A model generated the notes under the pieces. The model saw nothing but the letters and a program-made list of their open reading frames with translations, had not been told where the DNA came from and made no database searches. A stretch of DNA of 64,000 bases from assembly GCF_001612785.1 (NCBI RefSeq), contig NZ_BDBC01000017.1, positions 62,001 through 126,000 of the forward strand, read 5' to 3'. Below, piece by piece: positions 1 through 8,334 of the stretch; position 1 is the stretch's first letter; each line of letters starts with the position of its first letter. The DNA is from Nocardia beijingensis NBRC 16342 (GTDB lineage Bacteria > Actinomycetota > Actinomycetes > Mycobacteriales > Mycobacteriaceae). The translations under genes and the position numbers were made by a program.

Positions 1-122
1 GCCTATGGGCAACCGGCGCGCCCGCACTCGTCCATGTCGGCAACGCCGCCGAGCGCCCGGCTCTGCCGAGCGCAGGGCGCCCTTCAGGATGCGACACCTC
101 CGAAAGAGTTCGCTTCCCAATA

Positions 123-1460
123 GTGGGAAGCGAGCATACTCGGGCCAGAGCCGGTTTCCCGCATGGAGATCACGAGTTCCGCGAGGCCCCTATCGACGAG
201 TTCAGCACCGACTTCGGCGGCCTGCGGTACGCCGTCAGCCGCGCGGTACACCGGATGCCATCGGCGTTTCCTGCCGCGCTACTCGGTTCCGGTCGACAGT
301 TGACGCTGCGCGGCGCGGGTCATTCTTCTGACGGGCAGACCGTCACCGAGGGAGAACTGCTGGTCACCTACGCGCCGGAGGCCGCGGCCCCGCAAGTGCG
401 AGACCTCGGTGACGGCCTGATCGAGGTCCCCGCCGGGATGAGCTGGTACGGCCTGGAGCGTTACCTGAATCGCCGCAGCGCGGCATTTCCCGTGCTGCCC
501 GACTATTTGCAGCTGTCGGTGGGTGGCACACTCTCGATGGGCGGCATCGGAATCGACTCCGTGCGCTCCGGCATGCAGGTCGATCACGTGGAGCGGATCC
601 AGCTGATCGACGGCACGGGGGCCAGCCGTTGGTGCTCCCGTACCGACCACTCGGAGCTGTTCCGGTTCGCCCTCGGCGGATCGGGCACCGTCGGACTGAT
701 CGAACGGGCAGTGCTGCGCACCGTGCCGTACCGCCGCGACACCCACCTTCACCGCACCCGGCACGACTCGCAGGCCGACCTGGTAGAGCACACCGAGCGG
801 ATGGCGGAGCGCGACGACATCGACATCTTCTACGCGTCCATCCGACACGGCGTGTGCCAGACCGTTATCGGATGGCGCGGAAGCGGTCCGGAGCAATGTC
901 GCGACGAAGGCTGTGCGATCGTCGCCGATCTTTCGTTTCAGGGAAACCACGCCGCAGCGCGCACCGCTGCCCCGCCCCCGGGCCATGCGCGCTTGTGCAC
1001 CGACTACATCGTGCCCGCCGGGCAACTGGCGCCGATGCTCGCGGCCGTGGACGCGCTACGGCACCTGGATTCACTGAACCGTGGACTCGAACTGTTGTGG
1101 CTTCTGATCGTGCGCCGTTCCCCGGAGGCGACCGCGTTCCCTTTCACTCCGGCGGGCAGTGCTCCCGTCTCGATCGGCGTGGGCTTCTGTACCTCGCTAC
1201 GCCGCGAGCTCGCGGCCGTCGCCGCTACCCGGACCGCGTTACGCGGCGTGCTGGAGCGTTGTCTCGAGCTGGGCGGACGTCCCTACCTCTACGGCTTCGA
1301 CGTCCTCGACGCCGCTGCGGCCGAACAACTCTACGGAACGGACCTGCCTCGACTCGCGCAGCTGCGCTCGGCCCACCGCCTGGAACACGTCAACGCCCAC
1401 CACCCGCTTGTACGCGCCGCCCTGGGGCATCAGTTCTCGGACGATCCCTGGTCCCGATAG
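123..1460 (+). CDS. FAD-dependent oxidase, cytokinin-dehydrogenase/BBE-like
   Basis: An FAD-binding PCMH-type oxidoreductase of 445 residues from the GTG at 123. The motif RGAGHSSDGQ (residues 63-72) matches the RGxGHS motif of cytokinin dehydrogenases, where the histidine (here His67) carries covalently bound FAD. A second FAD-binding stretch, SVGGTLSMGGIG, follows near residue 131, then a substrate-domain-like C-terminal half. The frame is open back to the left window edge without a stop, so the true start may lie upstream; 123 is only the first in-frame start seen. The stop is 136 bp before a same-strand prenyltransferase-like gene, suggesting a two-gene unit. Fold assignment is firm. The substrate is unknown, and cytokinin itself is not implied. 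Confidence 0.8.
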   Translation: MGSEHTRARAGFPHGDHEFREAPIDEFSTDFGGLRYAVSRAVHRMPSAFPAALLGSGRQLTLRGAGHSSDGQTVTEGELLVTYAPEAAAPQVRDLGDGLIEVPAGMSWYGLERYLNRRSAAFPVLPDYLQLSVGGTLSMGGIGIDSVRSGMQVDHVERIQLIDGTGASRWCSRTDHSELFRFALGGSGTVGLIERAVLRTVPYRRDTHLHRTRHDSQADLVEHTERMAERDDIDIFYASIRHGVCQTVIGWRGSGPEQCRDEGCAIVADLSFQGNHAAARTAAPPPGHARLCTDYIVPAGQLAPMLAAVDALRHLDSLNRGLELLWLLIVRRSPEATAFPFTPAGSAPVSIGVGFCTSLRRELAAVAATRTALRGVLERCLELGGRPYLYGFDVLDAAAAEQLYGTDLPRLAQLRSAHRLEHVNAHHPLVRAALGHQFSDDPWSR

Positions 1461-1596
1461 GGTTCACTCCCTGCTGTCACCAGCGATGGGAATCCGAATG
1501 GCAGGACGTCTCAGCCCGAATGAGAGAGTTTGGCGATATGGGTAGAAGTGTCGATCCGCCACTCGTCGCTCACGTCATCGGCAAACAGTCCTGACG

Positions 1597-2622
1597 ATGG
1601 TGTCGTCCGAAGCGGCCGGAGACTTCCTGGTCGACTTGGCCGAGCGGTTGGCTGTCTCGTGTGATCCCGCCACTGTTCGCGCGATGATGGAGCGCGCCTG
1701 CGGTGGACAACTGTCCGAGCGAGGGCCGGATGGATACCGCGCCAGTCTGCTGACCGTCTCCGGCCTTCCGTTCGAAGCGAGTGTGTCCGGCGGCGGCGGC
1801 GACGTGGCGCCCGTGGTTCGTTACGCCACGGAGACCGCGACTCAGGAAACGCGATTCGACTCGCGCGTCACGGCCCAGATCGCCGCGATCCGTGCTCTCG
1901 TCCCGTGGCTGCCGGACGGAGACGAGACGGTCGCCGATATGTTCGAGTCTTTCATCGCGACGCTGTATCCCGATCCGGCGAGTGTGTCTTCACGGTATCG
2001 CTCGGCCTCGTGGATAGGTGTCGTCCACCACTCCGCAGTGCCGGACCACGCGGCCCGGCTCAAGGTGTACGGCTATCCGGATGTCGTGCCCGGAGGGCTG
2101 CGCCGGTTGTGTGACGTGTGGCCTGGATTCGCCGATCTGACTCCGGTCCCCGACGACCCGAAGCTCATCAAACCGGTCATCGTTGCGCTCGAAGTGGATG
2201 CCCGCGGCGAGTTGAACCACAAGATCTACCTGCGCGCCAGATATGACGACGCCGCCGTGCCGATGAAACTGGTCCGCGACTTCGGCCATCCGGCGTGGGA
2301 GGTCCTGTCCGAACTCGTCCGGTGCGGTATCGACGCGGCCGAACTGCACAGGTACGACTACTTCGTCTGCTGTGCACGCGGTTCCGGCGCCCCGACCTAC
2401 GCCTTCACCTTGGCCGCCCGCCGCAACGACGACCTGACCGGCCTCGTCCGCGAACTCGCGTCCCGGCACCATGGCAGCACCGTGGCCGTGGACGCACTCA
2501 CCCAGTCGGCAGCGTCATCCGGCGCGAGCTGGCGCTACTCGGCGGTCGGACTGGGCACCTCCGCCGACCACGGCATCGACAAACTGAATGTCTACGGCGT
2601 GCCCACCTGGAGCGACGCCTAG
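1597..2622 (+). CDS. Putative ABBA-type aromatic prenyltransferase
   Basis: 341 residues from ATG 1597. Three regularly spaced basic-tyrosine motifs, RLKVY (about residue 154), HKIY (about 208) and KLNVY (about 329), plus an RYDYF segment, recall the RxKxY and KxY strand motifs by which DMATS/NphB-type ABBA prenyltransferases shield the prenyl diphosphate. Length fits the bacterial members (about 300-370 residues). If correct, it would be a soluble enzyme transferring an isoprenoid unit to an aromatic acceptor. It sits behind the FAD oxidase and convergent with glnA1. Family assignment rests on motif pattern and length only; acceptor and prenyl donor cannot be read from the sequence. Confidence 0.55.
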   Translation: MVSSEAAGDFLVDLAERLAVSCDPATVRAMMERACGGQLSERGPDGYRASLLTVSGLPFEASVSGGGGDVAPVVRYATETATQETRFDSRVTAQIAAIRALVPWLPDGDETVADMFESFIATLYPDPASVSSRYRSASWIGVVHHSAVPDHAARLKVYGYPDVVPGGLRRLCDVWPGFADLTPVPDDPKLIKPVIVALEVDARGELNHKIYLRARYDDAAVPMKLVRDFGHPAWEVLSELVRCGIDAAELHRYDYFVCCARGSGAPTYAFTLAARRNDDLTGLVRELASRHHGSTVAVDALTQSAASSGASWRYSAVGLGTSADHGIDKLNVYGVPTWSDA

Positions 2623-2654
2623 CACTCACCCACGCCTGCGGGTGCCGAACGCGA

Positions 2655-2699
2655 CGAGTCCACCCGCTTCGCGAAGTGGTCGCGAAACGAATGGACTCG
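2655..2699. terminator. Possible bidirectional terminator between prenyltransferase and glnA1
   Basis: An 8-bp inverted repeat, CGAGTCCA at 2655-2662 and TGGACTCG at 2692-2699, encloses a small internal palindrome (CTTCGCGAAG). It lies between two convergent genes, where a terminator would be expected. There is no T-tract and the loop is long, so the call is tentative. Confidence 0.35.
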
Positions 2700-2763
2700 G
2701 GCGAACCTACTGCGGCAGAGGACCCGATGGATCCACCGCCGCAGCTCACAAGCCTGAGAAGGC

Positions 2764-4200
2764 TTACACGTCGAAGTACAGCTCGAACTCGTACGGGTGC
2801 GGCCGCAGGTTGACCGGGGCGATCTCGCCCTCGCGCTTGAGGGTGATCCAGGTCTCGATCAGGTCCTCGGTGAAGACGTTGCCTTCGGTGAGGTAGTCGT
2901 GGTCCTGCTCGAGGCGGTCGATGACCGACGCCAGGCTGGTGGGGGCCTGCGGGATGTTCTTGGCCTCCTCCGGCGGGAGCTCGTAGAGGTCCTTGTCGAC
3001 CGGGGCCAGCGGCTCGATCTTCTTCTTGATGCCGTCCAGGCCGGCCATCATCATGGCGGCGAAGGCCAGGTACGGGTTGCCCGAGGAGTCCGGCGCGCGG
3101 AACTCGAGGCGCTTGGCCTTCGGGTTGTTGCCAGTGACCGGGATGCGGACCGCGGCGGAGCGGTTGCGCTGCGAGTACACCAGGTTGATCGGGGCCTCGT
3201 AACCGGGGACCAGGCGGTGGTAGGAGTTCACCGTCGGGTTGGTGAACGCCAGCAGCGACGGCGCGTGGTGCAGGATGCCGCCGATGTAGTGGCGGGCCAG
3301 GTCGGACAGGCCACCGTAGCCGGCCTCGTCGTGGAACAGCGGCTTGCCGTCCTTCCACAGCGACTGGTGCACGTGCATGCCCGAGCCGTTGTCACCGAAG
3401 AGCGGCTTCGGCATGAAGGTGACGGTCTTGCCTTCCTGCCACGCGGTGTTCTTGACGATGTACTTGAACAGCTGCAGGTCGTCGGCCGCGGCGAGCAGGG
3501 TGTTGAACTTGTAGTTGATCTCGGCCTGACCGGCGGTGCCGACCTCGTGGTGGCCGCGCTCCAGCTCGAAGCCGGAGTTCTGCAGGTTGGTCGAGATCTT
3601 GTCGCGCAGGTCGACGTAGTGGTCGTACGGCGCGACCGGGAAGTAGCCACCCTTGTTGCGGACCTTGTAACCGCGGTTGCGGGTGCCGTCCGGGTTGAAC
3701 TCCGCGCCGGTGTTCCACGAGCCGGAGACCGACTCGATCTCGTAGAAGGCGCCGTTCATGGCCGAGTCGTAGCGGATCGAGTCGAAGATGTAGAACTCCG
3801 CCTCGGGGCCGAAGTACGCGGTGTCGGCGATGCCGGTGGAGCGCAGGTACTCCTCCGCCTTGCGGGCGACGTTACGCGGGTCGCGGCTGTAGGCCTCGCG
3901 GGTGAACGGGTCGTGCACGAAGAAGTTCAGGTTCAGCGTCTTGGCGGCGCGGAACGGGTCGACACGCGCGGTGGAGAAGTCGGGCAGCAGCAGCATGTCC
4001 GACTCGTCGATGGACTGGAACCCACGAACGGAGGAGCCGTCGAACGCTAGCCCTTCCTCGGCGAGGTCGGTGGTGAAGGCCTTCCCGGGGATCGAGAAGT
4101 GCTGCTGCACACCGGGCAGGTCGCTGAAGCGGATGTCGACGTACTCGATGTCCTCGTCAGCGATGTATTTGATGACCTCGTCGGCCGTGCTGAACGTCAC
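2764..4200 (-). CDS. glnA1: Glutamine synthetase, type I-beta
   Basis: Makes glutamine from glutamate, ammonia and ATP in the cytoplasm; the main ammonium-assimilating GS of mycobacteria-like organisms. 478 residues, the usual family length. The N-terminal beta-grasp domain is followed by the catalytic domain with the [10 protein letters not shown] signature and the [13 protein letters not shown] block. The regulatory adenylylation tyrosine is present in DLYELPPEE at Tyr406, so activity should be switched by GlnE, encoded at 16437-19457. The start is GTG 4200, preceded by AAGGAG six bases upstream. About 100 bp upstream lies a near-consensus GlnR operator (4277-4314). It is transcribed divergently from the RDD gene, as in M. 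tuberculosis. Confidence 0.98.
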   Translation of the reverse strand: MTFSTADEVIKYIADEDIEYVDIRFSDLPGVQQHFSIPGKAFTTDLAEEGLAFDGSSVRGFQSIDESDMLLLPDFSTARVDPFRAAKTLNLNFFVHDPFTREAYSRDPRNVARKAEEYLRSTGIADTAYFGPEAEFYIFDSIRYDSAMNGAFYEIESVSGSWNTGAEFNPDGTRNRGYKVRNKGGYFPVAPYDHYVDLRDKISTNLQNSGFELERGHHEVGTAGQAEINYKFNTLLAAADDLQLFKYIVKNTAWQEGKTVTFMPKPLFGDNGSGMHVHQSLWKDGKPLFHDEAGYGGLSDLARHYIGGILHHAPSLLAFTNPTVNSYHRLVPGYEAPINLVYSQRNRSAAVRIPVTGNNPKAKRLEFRAPDSSGNPYLAFAAMMMAGLDGIKKKIEPLAPVDKDLYELPPEEAKNIPQAPTSLASVIDRLEQDHDYLTEGNVFTEDLIETWITLKREGEIAPVNLRPHPYEFELYFDV

Positions 4201-4276
4201 TTGTTCTCCTTACGGATCGGTTCCCAGCCAGTGTCGCTTGCATGGGTTCGTCGCGACCAGACGCTATGGATGCCGT

Positions 4277-4314
4277 GTTTCCCTGCAGTCAAGGATGTGT
4301 TTCGCCGGTGTTAC
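4277..4314 (-). promoter_or_regulatory. GlnR-type operator upstream of glnA1
   Basis: Read on the minus strand the site is GTAAC-n6-GAAAC-n6-TTGAC-n6-GAAAC. The actinobacterial GlnR consensus is two a/b box pairs, GTnAC-n6-GAAAC, with 22 bp periodicity. Here the two GAAAC boxes start exactly 22 bp apart and 19 of 20 box positions match. It ends about 76 bp before the GTG start of glnA1, a normal place for a regulator-dependent promoter. GlnR binding itself is inferred. Confidence 0.8.
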
Positions 4315-4452
4315 ACGTGCGTCCGGCGGCGTGGTGCTGCCCACCATGACTCGAAATGCATGGTAGTCCTGCCCGCGCCGTGGCGCGCGACGACGCTGAA
4401 CTCCGCATATGCGATGCCCGGAGCCGGTTCCCTCGCGCCTATTGTGGGGTGC

Positions 4453-4908
4453 ATGGCACGCATCACCGGCTCCTGGCTTTCCGGACCTCCGGCCGACTCC
4501 GGCGGTCCGGCAACCCCCGAGTTCCCCGGTGCGCAACTCGGCCTGCCGCAGGCCGGGGCGGGCTCGCTGGCCGGTATGGGCCGCCGCATCGCCGCCCTGT
4601 TCGTGGACTGGCTGATCGCCCTCGGCATCGCGGCGCTGATCAGCCGCAGCGGCTCGGCGTCGAGTCTGACGCTGCTGATCTGGTTCGTCATCGGCGTGGG
4701 GGCCGTGACGCTGTTCGGGTTCACCCCCGGGCAGTATTTCCTGCGGCTGCGCACGGTGCGCATCGACGCGGCGGCGCCGGTCGGCTTCGTCCGGGCGCTG
4801 GCCAGGCAGGTGCTGCTGCTGTTCGTGGTGCCCGCGCTGTTCACCGACGCCGACGGGCGCGGCATGCACGACCGGGCGACCGGCACGGCGCTGGTGCACT
4901 CACGCTGA
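4453..4908 (+). CDS. RDD family membrane protein
   Basis: A 151-residue membrane protein of unknown function. After a proline- and glycine-rich cytoplasmic N-terminus (about residues 1-40), the RDD signature begins with MGRRIAALFVDW (Arg-Arg...Asp). Three hydrophobic helices follow, around residues 46-62, 70-92 and 113-131, with an arginine-rich C-terminal segment and a closing GMHDRATGT motif typical of the family. The ATG at 4453 is chosen because the family N-terminus begins there; the frame extends further upstream into the glnA1 control region. Divergent from glnA1, as in the homologous mycobacterial Rv2219A-glnA1 arrangement. Confidence 0.85.
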   Translation: MARITGSWLSGPPADSGGPATPEFPGAQLGLPQAGAGSLAGMGRRIAALFVDWLIALGIAALISRSGSASSLTLLIWFVIGVGAVTLFGFTPGQYFLRLRTVRIDAAAPVGFVRALARQVLLLFVVPALFTDADGRGMHDRATGTALVHSR

Positions 4909-4931
4909 CTTTCCGCGTCGACGACGCCGAC

Positions 4932-4970
4932 CGAAAGGCCCGCCTCCGGGACAGCGAGGCGGGCCTTTCG
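4932..4970. terminator. Bidirectional intrinsic terminator
   Basis: Perfect 14-bp inverted repeat: CGAAAGGCCCGCCT at 4932-4945 and AGGCGGGCCTTTCG at 4957-4970, with an 11-nt loop. The arms end in AAAG/CTTT, giving a short T run in both directions. It sits between the convergent RDD and DUF4191 genes. Confidence 0.88.
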
Positions 4971-5040
4971 AGTTCGAGGAACAGCGCGACCGGGTGCTCG
5001 CCCGGGAGGCCACCGAGCGCGCCCGTGCGAACAAGCGGGA

Positions 5041-5775
5041 TCAGCGGCGGCGGATCGTGCGCTGCACGCCGCGCATCTTGGCGCCCGCGGGCATCGGCCC
5101 CTTCGGCAGGGCGGGCCCGCTGCGCGCGCTGAGGGCCGAGAGCCTGCCTTCGATGAGGTCCATGCGCTTGGTGTCGATGTTGCGCGGCAGCTTGGTGAGG
5201 TAACGCTGGAGGTCCTTGAGCGGGACCTGGCCTTCGTCGTTGCCGATGACCACGTCGTAGATCGGAGTGTCGCCGATCAGCCTGGCGGTGCGCTTCTTCT
5301 CCTGGGCGAGCAGCGACTTGACCCGCTGCGGGGCGCCCTCGGCGACCAGCACCACACCGGGCAGGCCGATCACCCGGTGCACCGCGTCCAGTTGCGTGGT
5401 GGCGGCGACGCCGTTGCTCACCCGCCATTTGCCTTGCAGGTTGTCCAGCACCCAGGCCGCGGCGCCCGCTTGGCCCTCGGCCTTGCGGTAGACGCTCTTC
5501 TGCACCCGCCTGCCGAAGATGATGAACGCCAGCAGCGCGCCGAGCACGACGCCCAGCGGGATCAGGAACCAGGTCAGCCCGAAGATCAGGCCGATGACGG
5601 CGAAGACGGCGGTGCTGCCGACCAGGGCGCCGATCATCAGCGGCAGCAGCAGCTTGTCTTCCTTACGCTGCATCTGGAACGCCTGCCACAACTGCTTGCG
5701 GCGTTCCCTCGACTGCTGCTTGCGGGCCGCCTTCGCCGCGGCCTTCGCTTCCTTGGTGGGCTTACCTGCTGCCAT
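5041..5775 (-). CDS. DUF4191 membrane protein (Rv2219-like)
   Basis: 244 residues with a very basic N-terminus (KEAKAAAKAARKQ), two adjacent transmembrane helices at roughly residues 42-66 and 68-88, and a cytoplasmic C-terminal domain containing GLPGVVLVAEG and a basic tail. This is the DUF4191 family, whose function is unknown. In mycobacteria it lies immediately downstream of lipA and next to the RDD/glnA1 pair. Here the RDD/glnA1 neighbours are kept but lipB-lipA is not present next to it. The stop is separated from the RDD stop by the terminator at 4932-4970. Confidence 0.88.
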   Translation of the reverse strand: MAAGKPTKEAKAAAKAARKQQSRERRKQLWQAFQMQRKEDKLLLPLMIGALVGSTAVFAVIGLIFGLTWFLIPLGVVLGALLAFIIFGRRVQKSVYRKAEGQAGAAAWVLDNLQGKWRVSNGVAATTQLDAVHRVIGLPGVVLVAEGAPQRVKSLLAQEKKRTARLIGDTPIYDVVIGNDEGQVPLKDLQRYLTKLPRNIDTKRMDLIEGRLSALSARSGPALPKGPMPAGAKMRGVQRTIRRR

Positions 5776-5838
5776 GACTCTCAGGATAGTGCCCAGGTAG
5801 TCGCGCCTCCGCCGTGGGACAGCGGCCCGACCGGGCGC

Positions 5839-6282
5839 TCACCCGCGGCGCGCGATCGATCCGAGCACCGTGAGATCCAGGTCACCCGATGCCTCGGTCC
5901 AGCCCATCGCTCGTAACTCGCCCGGGGTCGGCACACCGAGGGCGTCGCGCAGGCCGACGGCGACCGAGCGCGCGAACTCCAGCAGACCGTTCGGCGCTAT
6001 GGGCCAGAACAGCACCCTGGTCCAGTTGTCCGCGTCGTGCCCGCCCACGGGCGCGTGCCAGCCGAGTGCGCGCAACTCCCGCGCGGCGGTCTCCGGTATC
6101 GGGTTGCTCAGATAATTGTTCCCGGCCAGTTCGGCGGATAATTTGATGTCGTATTGGACAAATTGGACATAGCGATTTCCAGGGGCGGCGATGACGAGGG
6201 TTGCCCGTGACGGCAACTCCGAGAGGCAGTGCGCCAGCGCTTGCACGAACCGTTCCCAGTCCGTTGTCGCCGGCTCGCTCAT
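5839..6282 (-). CDS. TY-Chap/YbjN-like protein
   Basis: A 147-residue soluble protein without signal peptide or membrane segment. The pattern WERFVQALAHCLSELPSRATLVIAAP...RYVQFVQYD, followed by a second half with LGWHAPVGG and a VGLRDALGV helix, resembles the TY-Chap/YbjN chaperone-like fold found in actinobacteria near type VII secretion genes. No secretion genes are visible here. The ATG at 6282 is preceded by GGGGGAAGA; in-frame starts further up (6312, 6336) would add a basic leader. The family call rests on general sequence character and is moderate. Confidence 0.6.
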   Translation of the reverse strand: MSEPATTDWERFVQALAHCLSELPSRATLVIAAPGNRYVQFVQYDIKLSAELAGNNYLSNPIPETAARELRALGWHAPVGGHDADNWTRVLFWPIAPNGLLEFARSVAVGLRDALGVPTPGELRAMGWTEASGDLDLTVLGSIARRG

Positions 6283-6666
6283 TCTTCCCCCGGGTATTCG
6301 CACTGGGGTGATCATACGCCGCCGCGGCCGGGACACCAGACGAATCCCATTGCGAGGTCACGTAGTTCATCGGGGCTATAGCCGTTTGCCATATCGGATA
6401 CCGCCTCCACGCCGAACACCACCAGGACCTGCGACATCCGCGCCGCGGGACACCGGGCGGATCACGCGGCGGAAAGTCGGGCGCAATCGAGGTTTTCGAT
6501 TACCTCCGGCGTTTTCCGCTGGCGCAGAATGGCTTCCGCGGAAATGCTTTCGGAATCGCACGGTGGATTCGTCTCGGTCCGCGCGAAGACCGGCGTGCGT
6601 CAGTACTACGGACGACCACCCCGGTTCCAGGGGCTGGACGACCGTGCGGCCACACTCGATAGTCCT
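6283..6666. other. 384-bp intergenic region
   Basis: Divergent region between the TY-Chap-like gene and the hydrolase operon. It must hold promoters for both. No coding signal, clear -10/-35 pair or repeat was recognised. The frame of the hydrolase is open upstream to 6529, but that extension lacks protein-like composition and would bury the signal peptide. Confidence 0.5.
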
Positions 6667-8334
6667 ATGGTGATCGAACGAGCCGTCCTGTCTCGTGCCC
6701 TCTGCGGCCTGGTGTTGCTGCTGGCCGCGTTCACTCCGACGCGAGCGGCCGCCGAACCGCTGCCGGTGCCCTATCAGTGGAAGCAAGCGTTCATCGACGG
6801 CACGGACGGCACCCGGCTGCACGCGGACATCCTGCGCCCGGCCGGTGTCTCCGACGACGCTCGCACGCCCGTCATCCTCACCGTCAGCCCGTATCGCGCG
6901 CACCTGGCGTACCTGAGCGAGCCGCGCGTGACCGGCGGCCCGTCCACCGACAATCTCACCGCCGAGTTGTTCCTGAACGCCGGGTACACCTACGTCATCG
7001 TCGACCTGCGCGGGTTCGGCGGCTCCAGCGGCTGCCCCGACTTCGGCGGCCCCGGGGAACGAGCCGACGTCGCCGCGGCCGTGGAGTGGGCGGCGAGCCA
7101 GCCGTGGTCCACCGGCCGGGTCGGACTGTTCGGCACGTCGTACGAGGCGTGGACCGGCCTGATGGGCCTGGCCGCCGCCCCGAAGGGCCTCGCGGCGGTG
7201 GGCGCGTTCGAGCCGGTCGTCGATCCGTACTCCTACCTGTACATGCAGGGCGTCTCGTGGAAGTTCTCCGGCAAGCCGGTCACCGAGAGCGGGGTGCGCC
7301 CCGCCGACTTCGCGGGACTGGAGCACCTGCTCATCGCCTCGACGCCGCCGCGGCCGGAGGACTCCGGCGAATACCAGGCGAACGCGACGCAGTTGCCGTG
7401 GCAGTGCTATCAGCGCTACCTCGCCGAGATCGGCGACCACGACCCCGGCACCGCCTTCTGGCGGGATCGCGATCTGGTCGCGCGGCTGCGCGGCGCCACG
7501 ATCCCGCTGTTCCTCGGTCAGGGTTTCGTCGACTACAACACCCGGGCCTACCGGGTGTTCGATCTGTGGAACGGCCTCGGGCCCGGCGAGCACCGTGCCT
7601 GGTTCGGCCAGTGGGGACACCGCACCTGCCACGACAAATGCGGCACGCCCCACTTCGACACCGAACTGCTCGCGTTCTTCGACAAGCACGTCGCGGGCCG
7701 CGACGTGCAGGTGCCCGGCCCGCGGATCACGGTCGGCCAGTTCGACGGCCGCTGGCGCGCGGAGACGGCGTGGCCGCCCGCCGACGCCGGGCGCGTCCCG
7801 GTCGAGCTGCGGACCGGCGAGTACACCGACCGCGGGCTGATCGCCGGGCCCGATCGCGAGATCTGGTCGGTCTCCGCGCCGCTGACCGGTGACCAGCACC
7901 TGTCCGGCATCCCCACCGCGACCCTCCGGCTCAGCGGCCCGCCGAGCGCGACGGTCGCGGTCGAGCTCTACGACATCGGGCCCGACCTGCGCGCGACCGT
8001 CATCACCCGCGGCATCGCCCCGGTTCGCGACACCGCGGAGGTCCGGCTGCTCGCGCAGGACTGGCCGATCGCCGCGGGCCACCGGATCGGCGTGCGGATC
8101 ACGGACGTGGTCGACGACGTGTGGTCGCACTCCCCCGCCTTCGCGGCGGTCACGGTGACCTCCGCGCGCGTCGAGTTGCCCCTGCTGACCGGAACGCGTC
8201 GTCCCGATCTGCCCGGCGAGCTCACCGAAGGCATCGTGAAGTGGCGAAACGAGAAGACGATCGCCTTGGATCCGAGTGTGTTGAACAATGCAACGGTGTC
8301 CATGAATCTGCCCGACCGCACCGGTGACCGATGA
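6667..8334 (+). CDS. Secreted CocE/NonD-family serine hydrolase
   Basis: 555 residues from ATG 6667. The N-terminus is a Sec signal peptide: basic start, LCGLVLLLAAF core, and cleavage likely after TRAAA. The mature protein has the X-Pro dipeptidyl-peptidase S15 / CocE architecture: alpha/beta-hydrolase with nucleophile motif GTSYEA (near residue 157), acid in the GFVDYN segment, His in WGHRTCH, then a C-terminal beta-sandwich (from about residue 400). Such enzymes cleave esters, beta-lactam-like acyl groups or dipeptides. First gene of a three-gene unit with ATGA overlaps to the M20 peptidase and then the lipase. Substrate unknown. Confidence 0.85.
   Translation: MVIERAVLSRALCGLVLLLAAFTPTRAAAEPLPVPYQWKQAFIDGTDGTRLHADILRPAGVSDDARTPVILTVSPYRAHLAYLSEPRVTGGPSTDNLTAELFLNAGYTYVIVDLRGFGGSSGCPDFGGPGERADVAAAVEWAASQPWSTGRVGLFGTSYEAWTGLMGLAAAPKGLAAVGAFEPVVDPYSYLYMQGVSWKFSGKPVTESGVRPADFAGLEHLLIASTPPRPEDSGEYQANATQLPWQCYQRYLAEIGDHDPGTAFWRDRDLVARLRGATIPLFLGQGFVDYNTRAYRVFDLWNGLGPGEHRAWFGQWGHRTCHDKCGTPHFDTELLAFFDKHVAGRDVQVPGPRITVGQFDGRWRAETAWPPADAGRVPVELRTGEYTDRGLIAGPDREIWSVSAPLTGDQHLSGIPTATLRLSGPPSATVAVELYDIGPDLRATVITRGIAPVRDTAEVRLLAQDWPIAAGHRIGVRITDVVDDVWSHSPAFAAVTVTSARVELPLLTGTRRPDLPGELTEGIVKWRNEKTIALDPSVLNNATVSMNLPDRTGDR

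Noticed and set aside
6529..6666. N-terminal extension of the CocE-type hydrolase
   Set aside because: The extra 46 residues would place the clear signal peptide internally; ATG 6667 gives a normal exported protein.
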